Positions 38,589-49,724 of a stretch of DNA of 64,000 bases are shown here, in pieces; position 1 is the stretch's first letter; the number at the start of each line of letters is the position of its first letter. Made by a program: the position numbers and the translations under genes. The notes beneath the pieces are model-generated. The model was not told the origin of the DNA. It worked only from the letters and a program-made list of their open reading frames with translations, and searched no databases. Origin of the DNA: Trichomonas vaginalis G3 (taxonomy: Eukaryota > Parabasalia > Trichomonadida > Trichomonadidae); contig NC_067205.1 of NCBI RefSeq assembly GCF_026262505.1, forward strand, positions 14,694,001-14,758,000, in the 5' to 3' direction.

Positions 38589-39167
38589 TTAGCAAATAAA
38601 TTTTAATGAAATGTTGTGGTCGTCAAATATTTTTATAACGTCTGGGAAACTATATTTTAAGTTCAACGTTTCACCTCCTTTCATAACGTATATCTTGTCA
38701 ATGACATTATATGAAACACCACAGCAACCAATGTCGGGTTCTATTTCTTTGATGTTTATATCGTCTGCCTCTGTCAAAAGTTTCAATAGTTCTTTCAAAA
38801 CTTCATGAGGTGCAATGACATATGAGTTCACTTTTACAGGGTTGTGTTCGACCAAGTTTAACATTATACTTAAAGCTTGACAAATCTTCTCCTGAGTTTG
38901 AAGTTTGTCTTTCAGTTGTTGGTAGTCGTTTCGAATATCTGCAACAGAACTTAAGTCTCTGTTAACTTCAGGATATGTTGGTTCTTTTACAGGAACAATT
39001 GTTATACCATCTTCGTCTTCGTATGGTTTCCCCACTTCAACATCTCTGTCTTTGACATTGACAACAACACTTTGACTGTTTGTTTGAGTTGGTGAATTTA
39101 ACTTCACATCTGCCACCGCCATTAAACCTTTTGAAACACTTACGCTTCTATTTTTCGGAAATGACAT
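38589..39167 (-). CDS. Hypothetical 192-aa protein between penton and MCP
   Basis: The start is ATG 39165-39167 (MSFPKNRSVSVSKGLMAVAD), because the box CTTTTTATTCTAAGTAAA ends there; an upstream in-frame ATG lies inside the divergent gene. The N-terminal third is low complexity, then a coiled coil (VADIRNDYQQLKDKLQTQEK) and an alpha/beta end (IGCCGVSYNVIDKIYVMKGGE). It stops 4 bp before the penton start, so the two may be translated from one unit or from separate boxes. No family is recognised. Confidence 0.55.
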   Translation of the reverse strand: MSFPKNRSVSVSKGLMAVADVKLNSPTQTNSQSVVVNVKDRDVEVGKPYEDEDGITIVPVKEPTYPEVNRDLSSVADIRNDYQQLKDKLQTQEKICQALSIMLNLVEHNPVKVNSYVIAPHEVLKELLKLLTEADDINIKEIEPDIGCCGVSYNVIDKIYVMKGGETLNLKYSFPDVIKIFDDHNISLKFIC

Positions 39168-39185
39168 TTTACTTAGAATAAAAAG
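39168..39185. promoter_or_regulatory. 18-bp divergent promoter
   Basis: TTTACTTAGAATAAAAAG separates two divergent ATGs. On the minus strand it reads CTTTTTATTCTAAGTAAA, a canonical Maverick box; on the plus strand it is a weaker TTTTAC version. Confidence 0.6.
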
Positions 39186-39605
39186 ATGGACGTATTCGGA
39201 TATCTTATTGAATTGAAGCAGAACAAAGTTTATACTCACAAACAATACAAATACATTAACAGAATAGTTCTTTACACAAACAATGGAAAATGTTATAGAA
39301 TAGCAGTCTTTGCTGAACCTAAATATTTTCATAAAGCAAAGAAAGTTGGTATAACTGGAATGGTGAAAGTTCTTGAAGCAGACAAAAATATAACTTCAAA
39401 ACTTACAGATATTACTAAAGGAAAGTTTATAATACAATATTATGTCAAAACTGGCGTACTGTCAATATTTGACGGAGAGAAGTCAGTTCAAGAACAACTT
39501 ACTGACCTGCTGCCAAAATCTGCTCGATGGAAGCTGTCGTTATGCCAATCTGAGGAGCCCCAGCAGGTTTCATCGAACGAATCTTCAAAAGAGCATCTTC
39601 CGTGA
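39186..39605 (+). CDS. Hypothetical protein, true end near 39500
   Basis: ATG 39186 opens a frame whose first about 105 residues look like a real beta-rich domain (KYINRIVLYTNNGKCYRIAV; TKGKFIIQYYVKTGVLSIFD). The last part, after QEQLTDLLPKSAR, overlaps the opposite-strand MCP gene by over 100 bp and is probably read-through: a TGA one frame away at about 39501 would end the gene exactly at the MCP stop. So a small indel near 39490 is likely. Function unknown; it may be a small virion or DNA-binding protein. Confidence 0.5.
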   Translation: MDVFGYLIELKQNKVYTHKQYKYINRIVLYTNNGKCYRIAVFAEPKYFHKAKKVGITGMVKVLEADKNITSKLTDITKGKFIIQYYVKTGVLSIFDGEKSVQEQLTDLLPKSARWKLSLCQSEEPQQVSSNESSKEHLP

Positions 39606-41104
39606 AAAGTGCTATTGGTTTTGTAAACTTCTTTGCTCTCAATTCATCTGGACCGTCTCTGTCACCAGTATATTGTATTTGTACAGTACCAACAGTTGAA
39701 ATACCACCCATAAAGTCTTCTGAGTCAGCAAATGGAATGCCAAGCCAAAAGTTTGAACGGTCTCCATTTGTATATTGAGTTTTTTGACCTCCTGTATGAG
39801 TCCATACTTTCACATATGGCATAATTAGAATTTTGCATTTCAGGGTTAATGGTTGTTGTGAAGTTGTTTGTTAAAGTTCATAGCATCTAATGTCAAGTTG
39901 TATGACCTCATATCCTCAACTGTAGAATATTCTTCTCTTGGATAATATTTGCCATCTATGTTTATATGATATTTAATACCAGGGTTGTAGAAACAAGAAT
40001 AGTCATTTATAGTTCGTCTGAACAGTACAAACATAGTATCTGCATGTTTCATTGCAGTTGTTAAAGCAATATCTGTTCTTGCACCTGCGGCTCCTGGATT
40101 TTTGGTTTCCAACTTCACCTGCAAAGTCTTTGACAGATATTTGGTGTATAGGGAACATAAGTGGAACTGCAATATATTTGGCAGCTAAAGCATTTGAAAT
40201 ATCTGGGTCCAACATATAGACTGCAAGTCTGCTTTCTATTCTCTTGCACAAACTATTCGCATGTGAACTTAACTGGGTCCCAAGCAGTTCCAGCAGCATT
40301 GAAATAATAGTTTACTTCATTGTTGAAGTTTGAGAAACCAAAGTCTAAGTCAACTTTGTCTTTGCAAAATTCGGCGAATGACGTTTGATTTGTTCCCTTT
40401 ACGTCTGTAATAGTGAATGGTCTTGTGTTGGTGCAATGACTAAGTTATTTTTGCTTGGAGTAAGTTCGATAGAAATTTTCCTGCCCAGTTTGGCAAGTAT
40501 CTTAAAAACCTGAAGATGAGGAAAGATGACAAAGGAACTCTAAGTTTCAGTTTTACTTTGGTTATGCTGCTGCAGTTTGTCCAGAAAGGTTAACATAAAC
40601 TCCTGGAACGTTAGGGTCAAGTCTTCTTATTTTCTCAATAGTTGCATACTGGTCTGTTTGTTCTCTAGCTTGTGGTTGTACTGAGTTTCTCAAAGCGAAC
40701 CATTCATAGTTTGCCCATGTTACTGTTTGAACTAAGTCAGAGTTAGAATATATCTTATATCCATGAAAACTTCTGGAGCATATTGGTATCCGACATAGAA
40801 AATTCCATTGCAACCTTTCTTGTCAGACAATTGCAGAAGGTTTTATTTCAATGTCTTGTTCCACGTATAAGAATGAGTTGTCAATAGAAATAATATGAAA
40901 CCTGTCGCAAGCAATATCTACTGTTGTTGAAGAACCTTCTCCAAACTCACCTACGTTTCCATAAGAAACAGCAGTTGTATATTCGTAAGTTCCAAGAACT
41001 ATTTCTGACCTTCTAATGGCATTGTCGCATTCGTTATACCATTCGGAAACATTTCCGTTCATGGCATCCAAAACTGTTGGCGTTATATTCTGAGCGGCGT
41101 ACAT
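39499..41104 (-). pseudogene. Probable double-jelly-roll major capsid protein, several frameshifts
   Basis: Five frame segments in order (40823-41104, 40562-40813, about 40310-40560, 39846-40299, 39499-39822) make one gene of about 535 codons. Diagnostic-looking parts: the start MYAAQNITPTVLDAMNGN, the mid stretch with RVPLSSFL followed by GRKISIEL (the PLxxxF...KxEIxL pattern between the two jelly rolls), YHINIDGKYYPREEY and LTLDAMNFN in the second jelly roll, and the end IEQILAAGQ. Order and position beside penton and ATPase agree. At least four indels mean no capsid can be made from this copy. Box AGTTTTACCCATATGAA precedes the ATG. Confidence 0.6.
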
Positions 41105-41136
41105 TTCATATGGGTAAAACTATAGAATAGTTGGAT

Positions 41137-42787
41137 TTATATGTCATAATAGAACCCACTCGGACCAAGCTTTACTTTCTTCCTGACTGAGTTTTTAACT
41201 GAGTTTTTAACTCTTCTTTTTCCTTCATTGCCACTACTTTCACTAGATGAAGTTACTTCTTCACTACTTTCACTTTGTTCTACTCTTCTCTTCTTCTTTG
41301 GTGTCGCTTTTGGTAACTTGCCCTCTGCTTCAAGTTGTTGCATCTTTGCCTCATGTTCACCTAGTATGTTGTAAATTTCCCATGTCTTTTTTGCCTTTGG
41401 GCTCTGGTCGCCCATCTCAGGTAACCTATATCCTAGAAAGATTTTGTCATAGTTTGTATTTGAGTCTTCGCGTATTGTTTGCATGACTCTTCCTGAGTTT
41501 CCGGTTCAAGCTCTTCAAACAGAGCTTGTCCATATGGAATAAGCTCGTTTCCAATATATGTTTTTGTAGCCATTCTGGTTTTCTTTCCATGTAACCAATA
41601 ATATCTTTTGTGAATGGGAAAGCTTTTACCCAACGTTTCAGTCTTGCGTCATTTATTTCTGTAGTTGGTTTTATTTTGTCATGGAACATGTTTTTCAATA
41701 CTAACATTTCATTTGGTACTGTCCATTTGAGTTTTCTTAAATATTCATCCCTTCTCAGTTCATTGTCTGCAAAATAAGTTTTTATGACATTTTGCAAACT
41801 TTCGTTTGCAAGGTCATGTACAATAGGTTCTCTTCCTTCTCTCTCCCTAACTCTCTTTCTAAACTCTTCACCAAAATACCATCTCTATGGTTCTGTGTAG
41901 TTCTTTGAGATAAATGTTCTAGAACGTCAGGTGTTATATTTCCCTCAGCCATGTTCATTTCATACTGGTCCAAAATATCTGCATCTTTCATATCTTTCAA
42001 TGGCATTAAAGCCGCGCTGAAATACCCGTTATATCTGGTTCACCATTCACTTCCATTGCGTCTACAACTTCTTGGAATTGAGGTTGTAAGTTTATGAACC
42101 ACCTATCCGGATTAGCTTTAATGACCCATCTCATTGTAGTTCCATAGTCTGCAGAAACAAAAGTAGGTTTGTTTCCATATTGGTTAGGTTCTGAATGAAC
42201 TTTAAACAATGTTTCATTTCTATATGTTTTGTTGAAATTAAACCTTTTATTTCACCGAGTTCAGCCAAAGATTGAACGTTATATGGTCGTAAGTAAAAAG
42301 GATTATTGTATTTGCGTACATTTTCTTTCAGTACTTCCATTCTATGCTGAATATTTTCATCTGATGTTGGAGTCTTTTGTATGTCGGTGAACATTTTTCG
42401 AATATTCTTCTACTATGTCAGCCGAATTTTTCTTAGACTCTTGGAAAGATTCCATATTCCTCATACTCTTGTTGAGGGTCAAGATTTTTCGGCTGTTCCA
42501 AATCTTCATCTAGTTCTGTGAAGTTAGTTTCCAAAGGAGGGACTTGTTCGTTTCCTTCAGGCTCTTCTAGCTGTTGTTGCTGAACTATTTCTTCATGTCT
42601 GGTTGTATCTGAACTTCTTCCTGTTGAGTTTCTTGTACCTCATCTGCTGGCATTTCATATATTCCGAGACCGTTTTTAACAAGTTCCCTATCTAAGTCAT
42701 CCGGACTCATAACCTTTCTTCTTTCGTTCCGTCTCTATTTTTTACGCGTTTCATGAAGAGAGTTGAATTATCATTTATCTCTGACAT
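41137..42787 (-). pseudogene. Large virion-protein candidate 1, multiple frameshifts
   Basis: The start is placed at ATG 42785-42787, where ATTTACTCCGAGATATTG resembles the TTTTTACTGAGATGAA boxes. Coding pieces then follow in changing frames (around 42650, 42131-42394, 42006-42209, 41782-42006, 41447-41797, 41137-41484), none with a box, making one gene of about 550 codons. Parts visible: an acidic Gln/Glu region, helical stretches, and a Ser/Lys-rich end (SEEVTSSSESSGNEGKRR) closing SGFYYDI. It lies directly upstream of the MCP gene on the same strand. No family is recognised. Confidence 0.5.
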
Positions 42788-42809
42788 CAATATCTCGGAG
42801 TAAATTCAT

Positions 42810-44522
42810 TCATGTCATTTGATGATATGCTATTAAATCATATCCCTTAGCGAGCTTGTATTTTCCACGTTTGAGATTATATCCGATTTGATGCTGAACC
42901 ATAAAGCTAAATAGTTCGGGTCAGTATTTCCTTCCTTGAACTTTCTAATAGCTTCTTTATATCTGTCACTAAAGTCAAGAGTATCTGGGTAACCATAATC
43001 TTCCTTAAGCATTTTTAAGAATTCTTGGTTTCCTTTTTCTCTACTTCTTTATGTCCTTGCTCTGTTTGTGGTTGTTGTTGTGCAGGGTTTTGAACTGTTG
43101 GTTGGTTGTTGTTGTTGTGCTGGTTTTGAACTGTTGGTTTTGTGTTGGTTGTTGTTGTTGTGCGGATTTTGAACTGTTGGTTGTTTGTGCAGGGTTTTGA
43201 ACTGTTGGTTTTGGTTGTTGTTGTTGTGCTGGATTTTGAACTGTTGGTTGTTGTGTTGGTTTTGGTGCATGCCTGTGTCTGTGTCCATGTGACGATGTAA
43301 ATGTTTTAGGTAGTCCTGGTGCAGGTGCATCTCTTGGAGGGTTTGGTGGTATATAAGTTCCACCCTGGCACATATGTTTCCATCTGCAGCATAATGTCCT
43401 ACCTGACTTTTCGTTTTTAAGAAAGCATTACTAGGTCTGTTTTGGTCTGTTGTAACTCTTTTTTCTTGACTTTCCACAACAGTTGCTCTAACGGCGTCAT
43501 AGGCACTTTGAACTGCCTGTCTCGTTGCTGCATCTGTTATTTTCGTCATATTTTGTGCTACTTCTCTTAACTCTTTGTCGAACCTTCAGACTTCAGTTTC
43601 TTTCCAGATGAGAAGTCGTTCACTAGTTTCACCTTACTATGAAGAGCTTCGAAGGCATTCTTAAAGTCAGCATTCATTAAAGCTTCATTTGAACTGTCTT
43701 CATCCGCTTGTATTTTTGTCCTTATTGACCCTATAAGTTGGGCTGCTTTAGCGTTGGCTTGGGCATCTAACCAGTCATTATTAGCTTTTTATATTCTGCG
43801 CTTTTCATTGCCTTTTGCATGGCTGCGTCGTTATTTTTACTTTCTTGTGCTAAGTTTTCATACTGTACGGTTTGGTTTTGCAACTGTAAAAGTTTTTCTG
43901 CCTTTACATTTGCTTCAACTTCTTTTTTATACTCATCGCTATCCATATATGTCTTCATGGCTTTTTGTTTTATCTCTTCATCTTTCAGTACTTTATATTG
44001 AGTAGTATGGTTTTTCAAATTTATAACATCTTGTTCCATTTTTGCTACTTCTGCTGCTTTTTCTGACACTTTTTTCGCATATTCCTCTGTACTTAGTTCT
44101 TTCAGTTGTTCTTCTTTCTTCTTTTTCTCTACGTTTAACTCATTGAGTTTCTTTGTGTGTCTGTCATATTCTAGTTTCTTTTCGTTTTCACTTATTTGTT
44201 TCTGTATGTCTATGTTTGACTTTTTGACATCTGTTATTTGATTTTTGAGTGAACTCAAATTCATTTGACTTTGAGGGTTATAAGCTGTTCCGTCTGCAGC
44301 TCCACCATAGCCTGCCATTTTCGCTAAAAGTGCCGCTCTTAAACCTCCACTCTGTGCACCAATAACTCGGTTTAAAAGCATAGGGTTGCTTGACATTTGT
44401 TGCAACATAGTGGGGTCATTCATCATTTGTTGTTGCAACTGTTGTTGTGGTGTCAGTTTTACTATTGGATGTTTCAATGCTCCCTTCCTCTTACGTATAT
44501 TCTTACGTAGCTTACGTGGCAT
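42810..44522 (-). pseudogene. Large virion-protein candidate 2 (coiled coil plus PTVQNPAQ repeats), frameshifted
   Basis: ATG 44520-44522 (MPRKLRKNIRKRKGALK) follows CGTTTTTTACTTCACTTAAA. The first 250 codons are intact: a basic start, then a long coiled coil (about 100-245). After a frameshift near 43790 the coil goes on to NMTKITDAATRQAVQSAYDA, then a HRHRH patch and a low-complexity part built of PTVQNPAQQQQ repeats in shifting frames (43041-43260), and finally an end reading KGYDLIAYHQMT that stops at 42810-42812. Total about 571 codons. A scaffold or tail-like role is possible. It is the last gene before the right end. Confidence 0.55.
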
Positions 44523-44798
44523 TTTAAGTGAAGTAAAAAACGGTTTTTGACAGATGTTTATATGACACTTTTTGTTCAGCACAAAAAACTACTCGGTCAA
44601 AGTGTTGTCAGTTTTGTAAAATAACCGTCCGATCTCATTCTATAAGGGGAAAAGGCTTCTCAAAGTATACTTCCTTGGAACGCCTGTAACTTTTCCTGTA
44701 GCGACGAGAGACCATTACTTGTCCGGACAAAGTTATACTATTTCGAGTGCTCTACAAAAAAGTCAACGGCTGGCTCGTCCTCAGAAATTTTTTATGGG
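44523..44798. other. Right subterminal region of Maverick B
   Basis: No gene. GGCTGGCTCGTCCTCAG (about 44768-44785) mirrors the GC-rich block of the left terminal repeat. The stretch is richer in GC than most of the element. Confidence 0.6.
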
Positions 44799-47700
44799 CT
44801 AGAGGGCGCAACGCGCCTGGAAGCCCTCCGAATAAAAACTTCATTTATACTAAACATCTTCGGGGCTAGAGGGCGCAACGCGCCTGGAAGCCCTCCGAAT
44901 AAAAACTTCATTTATACTAAACATCTTCGGGGCTAGAGGGCGCAACGCGCCTGGAAGCCCTCCGAATAAAAACTTCATTTATACTAAACATCTTCGGGGC
45001 TAGAGGGCGCAACGCGCCTGGAAGCCCTCCGAATAAAAACTTCATTTATACTAAACATCTTCGGGGCTAGAGGGCGCAACGCGCCTGGAAGCCCTCCGAA
45101 TAAAAACTTCATTTATACTAAACATCTTCGGGGCTAGAGGGCGCAACGCGCCTGGAAGCCCTCCGAATAAAAACTTCATTTATACTAAACATCTTCGGGG
45201 CTAGAGGGCGCAACGCGCCTGGAAGCCCTCCGAATAAAAACTTCATTTATACTAAACATCTTCGGGGCTAGAGGGCGCAACGCGCCTGGAAGCCCTCCGA
45301 ATAAAAACTTCATTTATACTAAACATCTTCGGGGCTAGAGGGCGCAACGCGCCTGGAAGCCCTCCGAATAAAAACTTCATTTATACTAAACATCTTCGGG
45401 GCTAGAGGGCGCAACGCGCCTGGAAGCCCTCCGAATAAAAACTTCATTTATACTAAACATCTTCGGGCTAGAGGGCGCAACGCGCCTGGAAGCCCTCCGA
45501 ATAAAAACTTCATTTATACTAAACATCTTCGGGGCTAGAGGGCGCAACGCGCCTGGAAGCCCTCCGAATAAAAACTTCATTTATACTAAACATCTTCGGG
45601 CTAGAGGGCGCAACGCGCCTGGAAGCCCTCCGAATAAAAACTTCATTTATACTAAACATCTTCGGGGCTAGAGGGCGCAACGCGCCTGGAAGCCCTCCGA
45701 ATAAAAACTTCATTTATACTAAACATCTTCGGGGCTAGAGGGCGCAACGCGCCTGGAAGCCCTCCGAATAAAAACTTCATTTATACTAAACATCTTCGGG
45801 GCTAGAGGGCGCAACGCGCCTGGAAGCCCTCCGAATAAAAACTTCATTTATACTAAACATCTTCGGGGCTAGAGGGCGCAACGCGCCTGGAAGCCCTCCG
45901 AATAAAAACTTCATTTATACTAAACATCTTCGGGGCTAGAGGGCGCAACGCGCCTGGAAGCCCTCCGAATAAAAACTTCATTTATACTAAACATCTTCGG
46001 GGCTAGAGGGCGCAACGCGCCTGGAAGCCCTCCGAATAAAAACTTCATTTATACTAAACATCTTCGGGGCTAGAGGGCGCAACGCGCCTGGAAGCCCCCG
46101 AATAAAAACTTCATTTATACTAAACATCTTCGGGGCTAGAGGGCGCAACGCGCCTGGAAGCCCTCCGAATAAAAACTTCATTTATACTAAACATCTTCGG
46201 GGCTAGAGGGCGCAACGCGCCTGGAAGCCCTCCGAATAAAAACTTCATTTATACTAAACATCTTCGGGGCTAGAGGGCGCAACGCGCCTGGAAGCCCTCC
46301 GAATAAAAACTTCATTTATACTAAACATCTTCGGGGCTAGAGGGCGCAACGCGCCTGGAAGCCCTCCGAATAAAAACTTCATTTATACTAAACATCTTCG
46401 GGGCTAGAGGGCGCAACGCGCCTGGAAGCCCTCCGAATAAAAACTTCATTTATACTAAACATCTTCGGGGCTAGAGGGCGCAACGCGCCTGGAAGCCCTC
46501 CGAATAAAAACTTCATTTATACTAAACATCTTCGGGGCTAGAGGGCGCAACGCGCCTGGAAGCCCTCCGAATAAAAACTTCATTTATACTAAACATCTTC
46601 GGGGCTAGAGGGCGCAACGCGCCTGGAAGCCCTCCGAATAAAAACTTCATTTATACTAAACATCTTCGGGGCTAGAGGGCGCAACGCGCCTGGAAGCCCT
46701 CCGAATAAAAACTTCATTTATACTAAACATCTTCGGGGCTAGAGGGCGCAACGCGCCTGGAAGCCCTCCGAATAAAACTTCATTTATACTAAACATCTTC
46801 GGGGCTAGAGGGCGCAACGCGCCTGGAAGCCCTCCGAATAAAACTTCATTTATACTAAACATCTTCGGGGCTAGAGGGCGCAACGCGCCTGGAAGCCCTC
46901 CGAATAAAAACTTCATTTATACTAAACATCTTCGGGGCTAGAGGGCGCAACGCGCCTGGAAGCCCTCCGAATAAAAACTTCATTTATACTAAACATCTTC
47001 GGGGCTAGAGGGCGCAACGCGCCTGGAAGCCCTCCGAATAAAAACTTCATTTATACTAAACATCTTCGGGCTAGAGGGCGCAACGCGCCTGGAAGCCCTC
47101 CGAATAAAACTTCATTTATACTAAACATCTTCGGGGCTAGAGGCGCAACGCGCCTGGAAGCCCTCCGAATAAAAACTTCATTTATACTAAACATCTTCGG
47201 GGCTAGAGGGCGCAACGCGCCTGGAAGCCCTCCGAATAAAAACTTCATTTATACTAAACATCTTCGGGGCTAGAGGGCGCAACGCGCCTGGAAGCCCTCC
47301 GAATAAAAACTTCATTTATACTAAACATCTTCGGGGCTAGAGGGCGCAACGCGCCTGGAAGCCCTCCGAATAAAAACTTCATTTATACTAAACATCTTCG
47401 GGGCTAGAGGGCGCAACGCGCCTGGAAGCCCTCCGAATAAAAACTTCATTTATACTAAACATCTTCGGGGCTAGAGGGCGCAACGCGCCTGGAAGCCCTC
47501 CGAATAAAAACTTCATTTATACTAAACATCTTCGGGGCTAGAGGGCGCAACGCGCCTGGAAGCCCTCCGAATAAAAACTTCATTTATACTAAACATCTTC
47601 GGGGCTAGAGGGCGCAACGCGCCTGGAAGCCCTCCGAATAAAAACTTCATTTATACTAAACATCTTCGGGGCTAGAGGGCGCAACGCGCCTGGAAGCCCT

Positions 47701-49507
47701 CCGAATAAAAACTTCATTTATACTAAACATCTTCGGGGCTAGAGGGCGCAACGCGCCTGGAAGCCCTCCGAATAAAAACTTCATTTATACTAAACATCTT
47801 CGGGGCTAGAGGGCGCAACGCGCCTGGAAGCCCTCCGAATAAAAACTTCATTTATACTAAACATCTTCGGGGCTAGAGGGCGCAACGCGCCTGGAAGCCC
47901 TCCGAATAAAAACTTCATTTATACTAAACATCTTCGGGCTAGAGGGCGCAACGCGCCTGGAAGCCCTCCGAATAAAAACTTCATTTATACTAAACATCTT
48001 CGGGGCTAGAGGGCGCAACGCGCCTGGAAGCCCTCCGAATAAAAACTTCATTTATACTAAACATCTTCGGGGCTAGAGGGCGCAACGCGCCTGGAAGCCC
48101 TCCGAATAAAAACTTCATTTATACTAAACATCTTCGGGGCTAGAGGGCGCAACGCGCCTGGAAGCCCTCCGAATAAAAACTTCATTTATACTAAACATCT
48201 TCGGGGCTAGAGGGCGCAACGCGCCTGGAAGCCCTCCGAATAAAAACTTCATTTATACTAAACATCTTCGGGGCTAGAGGGCGCAACGCGCCTGGAAGCC
48301 CTCCGAATAAAAACTTCATTTATACTAAACATCTTCGGGGCTAGAGGGCGCAACGCGCCTGGAAGCCCTCCGAATAAAAACTTCATTTATACTAAACATC
48401 TTCGGGGCTAGAGGGCGCAACGCGCCTGGAAGCCCTCCGAATAAAAACTTCATTTATACTAAACATCTTCGGGGCTAGAGGGCGCAACGCGCCTGGAAGC
48501 CCTCCGAATAAAAACTTCATTTATACTAAACATCTTCGGGGCTAGAGGGCGCAACGCGCCTGGAAGCCCTCCGAATAAAAACTTCATTTATACTAAACAT
48601 CTTCGGGGCTAGAGGGCGCAACGCGCCTGGAAGCCCTCCGAATAAAAACTTCATTTATACTAAACATCTTCGGGGCTAGAGGGCGCAACGCGCCTGGAAG
48701 CCCTCCGAATAAAAACTTCATTTATACTAAACATCTTCGGGGCTAGAGGGCGCAACGCGCCTGGAAGCCCTCCGAATAAAAACTTCATTTATACTAAACA
48801 TCTTCGGGGCTAGAGGGCGCAACGCGCCTGGAAGCCCTCCGAATAAAAACTTCATTTATACTAAACATCTTCGGGGCTAGAGGGCGCAACGCGCCTGGAA
48901 GCCCTCCGAATAAAAACTTCATTTATACTAAACATCTTCGGGGCTAGAGGGCGCAACGCGCCTGGAAGCCCTCCGAATAAAAACTTCATTTATACTAAAC
49001 ATCTTCGGGGCTAGAGGGCGCAACGCGCCTGGAAGCCCTCCGAATAAAAACTTCATTTATACTAAACATCTTCGGGGCTAGAGGGCGCAACGCGCCTGGA
49101 AGCCCTCCGAATAAAAACTTCATTTATACTAAACATCTTCGGGGCTAGAGGGCGCAACGCGCCTGGAAGCCCTCCGAATAAAAACTTCATTTATACTAAA
49201 CATCTTCGGGGCTAGAGGGCGCAACGCGCCTGGAAGCCCTCCGAATAAAAACTTCATTTATACTAAACATCTTCGGGGCTAGAGGGCGCAACGCGCCTGG
49301 AAGCCCTCCGAATAAAAACTTCATTTATACTAAACATCTTCGGGGCTAGAGGGCGCAACGCGCCTGGAAGCCCTCCGAATAAAAACTTCATTTATACTAA
49401 ACATCTTCGGGGCTAGAGGGCGCAACGCGCCTGGAAGCCCTCCGAATAAAAACTTCATTTATACTAAACATCTTCGGGGCTAGAGGGCGCAACGCGCCTG
49501 GAAGCCC
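44799..49507. repeat. 67-bp satellite, about 70 tandem copies
   Basis: Start-to-start distance is 67 bp; a few units are 66 bp by loss of one G or A, and one has lost two bases of CCCTCCG. Each unit is GGGCTAGAGGGCGCAACGCG + CCTGGAAGCCC + an AT-rich part with ATAAAAACTTCATTTATAC. The GC-rich half equals the inverted terminal repeat of Maverick B at its left end. The array is thus an expansion inside the right terminal repeat; units are nearly identical, so it is recent or homogenised. Open frames across it are by-products of the period. Confidence 0.97.
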
Positions 49508-49592
49508 CACTACCTTTTTTTTTAACTTAAGAAAAAATCATATTTTTAGAGAATTATCCCTTATAATAAGATTAAAAAAAATTAAACTGTTT

Positions 49593-49724
49593 TCAATCAT
49601 CATCATCACCAGCTCCATAGAACTTGTGTTTGCGATAGATGACACATTTTGCAAGCCATTTGACACCACCAAGATATGACCACAAATCGCTGCCAACATC
49701 TCCACCTTGAAGACCTTTGATTAA
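49593..49724 (-). pseudogene. Cut-off 3' end of the transposase-USP gene
   Basis: Reading minus from the TTAA at 49721, the frame continues with LIKGLQGGDVGSDLWSYLGG and ends in GAGDDDD and a stop at 49593-49595. It has no start. It is the last 42 codons of the gene at 52137-54110, separated from it by the Kolobok-like element; with one TTAA removed, phase and sense are kept (695 codons in all). Confidence 0.85.

Larger units (their letters stand above)
15294..49515. mobile_element. Maverick/Polinton element B, about 34.2 kb
   Basis: The left end (AGGTAGGCGGGGCTTCCAGG) is the inverse of the right end (CCTGGAAGCCCCACTACCT), and the similarity goes on inward through the GGCGCAACGCGCC hairpin and a GC-rich block. 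Between them lie integrase, PolB, SF3 helicase, packaging ATPase, probable MCP and penton, which is a full Polinton set. A MULE (27941-31817) and the satellite (44799-49507) add about 8.6 kb, so the original element was about 25 kb. That the two ends belong to one element rather than two partial ones is an inference from the matching ends and the non-redundant gene set. Confidence 0.75.

Noticed and set aside
45386-48051. Open frames of 64-86 codons reading MKFLFGGLPGALRPLAPK repeatedly
   Set aside because: They are by-products of the 67-bp satellite period on the minus strand, without promoter box, and end wherever a unit has an indel.
44799-49507. CRISPR-like array
   Set aside because: Repeats are contiguous with no variable spacers; it is a satellite derived from the Maverick end.
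15281-49521. Six-bp target duplication of Maverick B
   Set aside because: The bases before AGGTAGG (TAGGTC) and after CTACCT (TTTTTT) do not match, so none is claimed.
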